64,000 bases of DNA from Phellopilus nigrolimitatus (Eukaryota > Basidiomycota > Agaricomycetes > Hymenochaetales > Hymenochaetaceae), in assembly GCA_021029095.1 (NCBI GenBank), contig JAJOHG010000105.1:1-64000 (forward strand), given 5' to 3'. Positions within the stretch are counted from its first letter, which is position 1; each line of letters starts with the position of its first letter. Below the pieces are notes generated by a model. It did no database searches. It was not told where the DNA came from and saw only the letters and a list, made by a program, of their open reading frames with translations. Shown piece after piece: positions 57,855 through 64,000 of this stretch. A program made the position numbers and the translations under genes.

Positions 57855-59804
57855 TCACGTACAATAACGACTCCACAGCTCGTCGATGAGCTCCAGTCGT
57901 GCCTCGTCGTGCGCGCGCAGGATGGGCCCGCCGGGCACCGAGCCCGCGGGCCAGTATATGTCCATGTCGTTGCGGTTGTGCGGGTAGCGCGCGACGCCCT
58001 CCGGGCCGGCCCAGTCGAAGTCGATCAGCAGCGCGCGCGCGCGGCCCGCCCCCTCGCCCGCTCCCTCTTCCACCCCCACCTGCGTCTCCGTTGGAGGCTC
58101 CAGCACCTCGATGAGTACGTTCTCGAGGAACAGGTCGCCGTGCACGCGGCCCGCGGCGTGCAGCAACGCGACGGCTGCGCGAACGTCCGCACGGAGCGCG
58201 GGCATGGCCGCGCGTGGCGCGTCGCGGTAGTTGACGGCGGTGATACGCGCCATGACGACCATGCGCCACTCCGCGGGCGCGCCGGGCGCGTTGGGCGGGT
58301 CCGCGTAATAAAGGCGCGGCGCGCGCCCCGCGGCGGCGAGCAGCGCGTGCGCCTCGGCATCGTAGCGCTTCGTGAACTTGACGACGAGCGGCTCGTGCGT
58401 GTGCGCCATGGTTGCGAACCACATCAGTTTCTCAGAGTGTTCGTCGTCGACGACGGGGCGCTCGTACGCGAACTCGACGCGCGTGTCGCCGGCGGCCCAG
58501 CTGGTGCGGTAGGGGAAGATGGGCGGGTCCGCGGGCGCGCTGGGGAGCGCGGCGTAGTGCGCGGTGAGGCGCAGGTGCGCGTTGCGCAGCGCCTGCAGGG
58601 TCCGCGCGAGGAGCGCGATGCGCGCGCCAGCGTCCTCGGGGCGCTCGAGGCAGAGCACGAGGTCTGTGAGCGGCTCGACGGCGGGCCCGCGCGCGGCGAA
58701 CACGCCGCCGAGCACGCAGAGGTACGGCCCCGCGAGCGCGACGAGTAGCAGCGGGCAGCACGAGCGCTGCCGCGCGTGCGCGAACTGCCGGAGGGACGGG
58801 GTCAGGGCCCGGGGCTGTGTGTGAGGGGAGGAGGGGGGCGGCGACGCACCGCCGGGGATGTGACGCTCTCGGCGTAGCGCGCGGCGACGCGCAGGAGCGG
58901 GTCGCCGTCGCCCGATCCGAGCTCGTTCGCGAGGTCCGCGATGAGCACGGGCATGCGGAAGCCGAGCGCGTCGTCGTCGCAGACCTCGGGCGGGCCGACG
59001 GCGGGGGCGGTGTCGCCGCGCCACGCGAACGCGAACTCGAAGCGCGTGAGGGCGGTGAGGGCGGGGAACACCTGGCGCGCGCGCGCGTCCGCCGTGCGCC
59101 ACGGCTCGCTGGCGGCGCGCATGAAGGTGAAGAGCGCGGGGAGGTCGATGGCGGGCGTCGGGAGGAGCGGGTCGGCGGCCTCGCGCAGGAAGGACGCGAA
59201 GGCCGGGTGGAAGAGCGCGATGGGCGCGCCGCGCGCGCTCGGGGGGCGGAGGTCCGCGAGCGCGCTGGGCACGTCGGCGCGGGAGCGGCGCGCGGCGTCC
59301 GTCGCGTCAAGCTCGCTGTAGCGCGCCGTCGCGTCGGCGCGGGCGCGCAGGGCGCGGCGGAGGTAGGATGTGCGCGGGCTGGGGGGCGGCGGGGAGGGCC
59401 AGCGGACTGGAGGGCGGCGTGAGCTTCGCGGAGAAGGCGGTGTACGTGTACGCACAGAGTCGGATTTCTCTTGCCTCTGCAACTAGAATGATTTTGTCAG
59501 CGGCGAGGTCGGTGGAGGACCAGTGGTCGCCGATGTCGTGGAGAATGCTCAACGAGCTGCGGGGCTCGGATGTGAAGGAATCTACGAGCGCAGCGGCTGC
59601 GTCTGCATCTTCCGTTGTGGGGATGTCTGCGCGATACAGGCCGAGAATGGCGACTGCCTTCTGTATCGTTTCTTCGATTTCGCGTTGAACCTGGGCCTGG
59701 ACAATGTACAGCCGCGAAGTCAGAGATACAGGTACTTGGATTAAATGTCGAGGATCTGTAGGGACTCCTTCCAATTTGACTGCGCAGAGGAGACCGAAAG
59801 ACAT
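57855..59804 (-). CDS. Crinkler-like head plus kinase domain protein, copy 2 (diverged, intact)
   Basis: Same architecture as copy 1, in three exons: complement of 59456-59804 (349 nt, identical in length to copies 1 and 3), 58850-59406 and 57855-58784; about 611 residues. The head reads MSFGLLCAVKLEGVPTDPRH, AILGLYRADIPTTED, LHDIGDHWSSTDLAADKIIL. The C-terminus has the best kinase motifs of the three: Lys in EPLVVKFTKRYDAEAHALL, EWRMVVMARITAV, catalytic loop RVHGDLFLENVLIEVL (His, Asp and Asn all present), then LLIDFDWAGPEGVARYPHNR. An extra Gly/Glu-rich insert separates the last two motifs. The coding GC content is extreme compared with copies 1 and 3. It is tail-to-tail with the ALDH gene (114 bp apart). 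Role as an effector or conflict kinase is inference. Confidence 0.75.
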
Positions 59805-60543
59805 GGTGGGCAATGTGTTTCAAGTGGCTATATGCACTTTTTAAAAGGAGTGGTTATTACGTAAGAGTGCACTTACCGGCCCTGAAGTGCGTGCTTATAC
59901 GCTTACATTTGTTCCAGATGAGTTGGAATAAAGGTACGCAGGGCTCGACGCGCAAGACGCTGCGAGCTGCGAGCGGTGCGCGTCCGTTTCCTATTTTATA
60001 TTGGCTTTTTCTTGTCTAGGTCGCTCGGCTGAGGAGATTGGTGTCAGTGCGGATGTGGATGTGGGTGTGGGTGTGGGTGTAGATGAGAAAATATTGTACA
60101 TGTATGTATCCATTGCGGAATAAGAGAATTTTTCGAGTCGCATGACGCCCGTGCGGCGGGTTTGTCGCGCCACGCTTGAAGAGCGCGCGGCGGCGGGGCG
60201 GCGTCGATGCCTTCACGGCATTAAAACAATAGATGCAAGTTTTCTCCGCATGCAAATGATGTACAAACTCCTCCCTCGATATGGAAACTATCGGAATTTC
60301 ATGACTGACATATGTAGTGGTATATAGGCTGTATAAATTTGGTAGATAATAATGTATGACTGCACGTCGTTCCTGCTGAGATTGCAGGCCCGACGGCTGC
60401 CTGGCGGATTATACACAAAATGCTCTATTGATAGACAGCCTCAACACGAAATGGATCGAGAATATGTAGGAAATGTTGTGTGGAATGTCGAGAACAGGAA
60501 TATCGCGGATCATGTTTGAGGTGAAGTACATGTGCACATATGG
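59805..60543. other. Spacer between copies 2 and 3: 5' flank of copy 2 plus 3' flank of copy 3
   Basis: The left part (59,810-60,130) resembles the 5' flank of copy 3 (62,470-62,890). The right part (60,000-60,543) resembles, inverted, the 3' flank of copy 1. No gene is present. Confidence 0.6.
60000..60130 (+). repeat. Dispersed repeat with GGATGT/GGGTGT hexamers, copy b
   Basis: Contains GTCTAGGTCGCTCGGCTGAG, then GGATGTGGATGTGGGTGTGG-type repeats, then CCATTGCGGAATAAGAG. Confidence 0.75.
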
Positions 60544-62469
60544 TCAAATAAACAATTCGGCAAGCATTTCGAGCCATACCCTATCGTGGCTGCTTTGGAT
60601 AATATCCCCCGGCTTCGATCCTGCCGGCCAATCTATGGTAAGGTCATTTCTGCCGTATGGATATCTCGCCACGCCTTCCTTGCCGCTCCAATCGAAGTCA
60701 ACTAGCATCGCTCGAGGACGATCACGGTCCGTCTCAAGCTTTTGAATGACGATATCTTCCCGGCGCAAGTCGCCGAATACACGACCATCGCCATGAAGCA
60801 TCTTAATGGCTGCGTCGACGTCCGCATACAGCGCTCGCTTGACCTTCGGCGTCATGTGCTCGAGCTCGACGGTGGTTATGCGCTGCATGACGACCATCCG
60901 CCACGCGTTTGAGGCGGAGGGCGGGTCGGCGTGGAGCAGGCGCGGCGCGTGCCCGGCGGCGGCGAGGAGCGCGTGCGCGTCGGCGTCGTAGCGCTTCGCG
61001 AATTTGACGACAATGAGTTCGTCTTTCCCCCCATGCAGCGTGGCGAACCAGAGCAGCTTGTGCGGTGCAACGGGTCTGTCGTAGGAGAACGTGGAGAGCG
61101 CGCCGCCGTCGGCCGTCCAGCTGTCGCGGTAGGGGAAGATGGGCGTCCTTGCGGGCGGAGGCGCGGCTTGCACGGCCGCGTAGTACGCGTCGAGGTGCGC
61201 GTGCGCGTTGCGCAGCGCCTGCATCAGGCGTGCGAGCAGCCCCGTGTGCGCGCCGGCGTCCTCCGGGCGGTTCACGCAGAGGATGAGGTCGGTGAGCGGC
61301 TCGACGACGACCTTGTCGGCGTACACGGCGCCGAGCACGCAGAGGTGCGCGCCGGCGAGGACGAGTAGAATGACGGGACAGCACGACGTTTTCACGACGT
61401 CCTCAAACTGCCAACAACGAGTCAGCCTAGAGAAAAAACAGGAAAGCGCAAAGTTTGTTGATGGCAGCTTGCCGTGTCGTCCACGATACATTTACCATAG
61501 CTGGCTGCGGCGTGCAGCGTCGCGTCGCCGTCCGCGCCGAGCTCGTTGCGCATCTCTACGATGATGCTTGCAACGTGACTGGAAGTACGGGCCATGCGCG
61601 TGGGGCTCGTATTATTTCCCAGAGTAATTTTCGTGAAACGAAGGCCGATGAGCCGCTTGAGGAGGGGACGCACCGCCTCCCAACGCGCTTCCTGCGTTCT
61701 GTAGAACGCCGCCGAGGCGCGCATGAACTCGAAGAGCGCCGCGAAGTTGATGGATGGCACAGCTAGCTCCGGATCATTGAGGTCTCGGAGGAACGCGCCG
61801 AAGACGGGGTGGAAGAGCGACACGGGCGCGCCGCGCGCGTCGGCGGGGCGCAGGTTGTGGAAGAGGTTCTTCTCGGAGCCCTGGTTGAGCTTCCGGAACG
61901 CGCGGGGGTGCGCGAGCGAGGACGGCGTGTCCATCGAGGTGTAGCATGCGGCGGCGAGGGCGCGCATGTCTAGGGTCTCCTGGAAGTAGTCTGTGGGAGA
62001 GCTGGCGGCAGCGGGTTCGGGCGCCCGGGCCAAGGCTTTCGGGTGAGCGTGTGCATGTGCGTCGAGAGGAGGGAAGGCGTCGTAAAGTGGTGGGATTTGA
62101 AGAAAGGATGGTGTACGCACTGTCCCGGATTCCTCTTGCCTCTGCAATTAGATGGACTCTGCGAGCGGCGAGGTCAGCGGCGGACCAGTGGTCGCTAATT
62201 TCGGTAAGAAGATCCAACAAATTGTGTGGCTCGGATGTGAAGTCGTCCACGAGAGCAGCAGCTGCATGTGAATCTCACGGTACCACAATGTCTGCGTGAT
62301 ACATGCCGGCGAAGAAGACCATCTTTTGCGTTATTCCCTGGATTGGGCCTAGAAGCTGGCCCCGGACAGTGCTCAGCGTCGAAGTCAGAGATACAGGCAC
62401 TGGAATGAGATGTTCAGGAACGGTAGGGGCTCCTGCGAATTTGACCGCGCAGAGGAGAACGAAAGACAT
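60544..62469 (-). pseudogene. Crinkler-like head plus kinase domain protein, copy 3, broken
   Basis: Recent duplicate of copy 1: exons are complement of 62121-62469, 61473-62035 and 60544-61407, with exactly the same lengths (349, 563, 864 nt) and closely similar sequence. Codon 65 is TGA (62275-62277) where copy 1 has GAA, so the head is truncated. The second intron (61408-61472) has a GC donor where copy 1 has GT. The catalytic loop reads RVFGDLRREDIVIQK, with Asp in place of the conserved Asn, although the AMLVDFDWSGKEGVARYPYG segment is kept. The rest of the frame is open to the stop at 60544. The combination of nonsense codon and altered loop suggests loss of kinase function. Translation from an internal Met, leaving the kinase part alone, cannot be excluded. 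Confidence 0.75.
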
Positions 62470-62739
62470 GGTGGCTGTATGCAAGGAGTGTACTATTACG
62501 TATGTACGTGTGATTGCCGGCCCTGAAGAGGGTGCTTACGCTTAGACTTGTTCCGATTGCTTGCCTCTGCCACTCCAGGTGAGCTGGAATACAGTAAACG
62601 CGCACGCAGACCTCTGTCGTGCTCGCCGTCGCACGTCCGGCGCTGTGTCCAGGGTGAGCTGTGCGCTGTGCGCTGTGTGCTGTGTCGGATAGGCGAGCGC
62701 CGCGTTGCCCCCACTGCCCCGAGAAGGTGCGTGCCCGTC

Positions 62740-62890
62740 CCTTATTTCCTATTGGCCGGACTCGACGCTCTTGTTCTCGTCCAGGTCGCTCGGGTGGACA
62801 GGCTGTGGGGATGTGGGGCTGGGTCTGGATGTGGATGTGGATGTAGACAGGAGAGAAAAAGATAGTATGTATGTCCATTGCGGAATAAGA
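62740..62890 (+). repeat. Dispersed repeat with GGATGT hexamers, copy c
   Basis: Reads TTTCCTATTGGCCGGACTCG then GTCCAGGTCGCTCGG, GGATGTGGATGTGGATGTAG and CCATTGCGGAATAAGAGA, matching copy b and inverted copy a. Confidence 0.75.
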
Positions 62891-63099
62891 GATCCGTCCT
62901 GTAAATGAGTGAATATTTTCATGTCGTCGTCGACGGCGAGGACGAGGACGACGGACAAAGCTGAGTTGTGTGTTTGGTGACACGTTTGGCTGGCACGCTC
63001 TGTTTTGGCTGGCACGCTCGTCGTGACTGCCACCATCCATCATCCCACTCGACCCGTCCCTCTTCCTCTCCCACCAACATCAACAGAGTCAAAGACCCG

Positions 63100-63101
<2 letters not shown>

Positions 63102-63130
<29 letters not shown>
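63102..63130. repeat. (CGT)n microsatellite
   Basis: About ten CGT units. Confidence 0.9.
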
Positions 63131-63454
63131 GAGAGCCTCTTTCTCTCTCGCCGCTGTCGCCGTCGTCGTCGTATACCTCGCCGTCGAGTCATCAACGAGA
63201 GCGGTCCGCCTGAAAAGGCGTGTCACGGCGACGACCCCCCCGTCCTTTTTCTCTTTTTCATCCCTCGCCTCTCCACCTCTCCTCGTCGTCGCCGTCATCA
63301 TCAAACCACACCCACCAAGAAAAAACAAGCGTCCAAACCGTGGCGCGTGCCGCCGTCGCACCCGCACCCGCACCCACACCCACCATCACCCAGCGCTGAA
63401 AACCGTGTGCTCGCCACCCACCCTCACCCATCCTCACCCAGCACGAGCGACACG

Positions 63455-64000
63455 ATGTCGGGCAAGGCGCCCCCGCGCGGCCCGCGCGCCCTCCTCAGCT
63501 CGCTGCCCTCCGCAGGGCCCTCCTCTCATCCCCATCCCCACCCTCACCCTCACCCCCATCCCTCCTCCCATCCCCACTCCCACCCCCACTCCCATCCACA
63601 CCCTCCTCAGACCCAGCCGCAGCCGTCGACCAGCAGGCAAGGCGCCGCGCCCCCAACAGGCCCGCGCAGCCTCATGCACGGGCTCGCCGCCGTGCGCCCC
63701 GCGTACGTTAACGGGCACGGGCACGGCATCGCCCCCGCGCCCGCCCTTGCCGCCTCCGCCGCGGCGCGCGCCCCGCCCTCAGGGCCCAAGGGCAAGCCCC
63801 CCGATGCGCCCTGGGCACACGGCCGGCGCCCGCCCTCCGGCCCGAGCGCGCTCCTCTCCCAGCGCGCGTCCGCGTCGACGCTGCCGCCACGTGCCCCGTC
63901 GACATTCTCACCCACGCCGCCTCCACCCCCGCCTCCTCTGTCCGCGCCGCCACGACAGCCGCCCCCGCCCGGGCCTCCGCCAGCGCACGCGCAGCGCCCG
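63455..64000 (+). CDS. Pro/His-rich protein, N-terminal part (runs off the window)
   Basis: From ATG 63455 the frame stays open for 182 codons to the window edge. It begins MSGKAPPRGPRALLSSLPSA, followed by a His-Pro/His-Ser repeat (HPHPHPHPHP, then SSHPHSHPHSHPHP). A 'GPRxLL/GPSALL' motif occurs three times (GPRALLSSL, GPRSLMHGL, GPSALLSQR). The visible part ends in poly-proline (TPPPPPPPLSAP). C/G-ending codons and the recurring motif argue for real coding. Similar Pro-rich leaders with repeated GPxALL motifs are known to me from fungal chromatin or RNA-binding proteins, but no domain is visible and I do not assign a function. A long 5'-UTR with low-complexity CT/GTC sequence precedes it. 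Confidence 0.65.
   Translation, partial: MSGKAPPRGPRALLSSLPSAGPSSHPHPHPHPHPHPSSHPHSHPHSHPHPPQTQPQPSTSRQGAAPPTGPRSLMHGLAAVRPAYVNGHGHGIAPAPALAASAAARAPPSGPKGKPPDAPWAHGRRPPSGPSALLSQRASASTLPPRAPSTFSPTPPPPPPPLSAPPRQPPPPGPPPAHAQRP

Larger units (their letters stand above)
62470..63454. other. Intergenic: 5' flank of copy 3, then 5' region of the Pro-rich gene
   Basis: The left part duplicates the 5' flank of copy 2. The right part is CT-rich low-complexity leader sequence with a (CGT)n tract. Confidence 0.6.

Noticed and set aside
58432..59482. Several overlapping long ORFs on both strands over kinase copy 2
   Set aside because: Extreme GC content removes stops from all frames; only one minus-strand frame matches copies 1 and 3.
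63089..63953. Minus-strand ORFs rich in Gly/Arg/Val opposite the Pro/His-rich gene
   Set aside because: They are reverse-complement translations of Pro/His/Ala codons and low-complexity repeats; the plus frame runs open from a clear ATG.
1..64000. CRISPR arrays, rRNA or tRNA genes
   Set aside because: No regularly spaced repeats of the right size and no rRNA or tRNA signature; the genome is eukaryotic.

Overview
The window looks like nuclear DNA of an agaricomycete (Basidiomycota). Most genes are broken by many introns of about 45-80 nt, and several families present are typical of mushroom-forming fungi: a seven-TM protein of the DUF6534-like type, F-box proteins, a fungal-class GST, kinase-domain proteins with a Crinkler-like head, and a DDE transposon with CAGT termini. 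Gene models below were built by following reading frame across GT-AG introns; splice coordinates come from inspection, not transcripts.

Layout. 1-1.2 kb: uncertain membrane-protein model on the minus strand. 2.7-3.1 kb: decayed fragment of a SNF5-type chromatin-remodelling subunit. 3.95-4.74 kb: GST. 5.57-7.24 kb: secreted S1/P1-type nuclease. 8.63-8.77 kb (minus): a 25-residue ribosomal protein eL41 gene, divergent from a nuclear-looking protein at 9.0-10.5 kb. 11.5 kb: 42-aa ORF. 12.1-14.4 kb (minus): DUF1308/C7orf25-like protein. 14.8-16.6 kb (minus): RSC7/Swp82-type remodeller subunit. 17.1-20.2 kb: secreted S41-type protease. 20.8-23.6 kb: secreted 5'-nucleotidase-like phosphatase. 25.0-25.5 kb: unknown 91-aa, four-exon gene. 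26.3-28.3 kb: single-pass membrane protein. 30.0-32.7 kb (minus): MFS transporter. 33.0-33.4 kb: MITE-like element. 34.9-38.5 kb: complete-looking Tc1/mariner-type transposon. 39.7-41.8 kb: seven-TM protein. 42.3-43.9 kb: F-box protein. 44.2-46.8 kb (minus): second 5'-nucleotidase-like gene, with a frameshift. 47.4-49.4 kb: alpha/beta hydrolase.

The right-hand 14 kb is the most unusual part. Three relatives of one gene, each with a Crinkler-like ubiquitin-fold head and a protein-kinase-like C-terminus, lie at 50.7-52.6 (+), 57.9-59.8 (-) and 60.5-62.5 kb (-). Copies 1 and 3 have identical exon lengths and share flanks in inverted orientation, so they are a recent inverted duplication. Copy 3 carries a nonsense codon and a changed catalytic loop. 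Copy 2 is diverged, GC-rich and intact. A second F-box-like gene and an ALDH7 (antiquitin) gene sit between copies 1 and 2. The window ends inside a Pro/His-rich gene that starts at 63,455.

The cluster looks like an accessory region in which kinase-domain effectors duplicate and decay around housekeeping genes. No tRNA, rRNA or CRISPR array was recognised.
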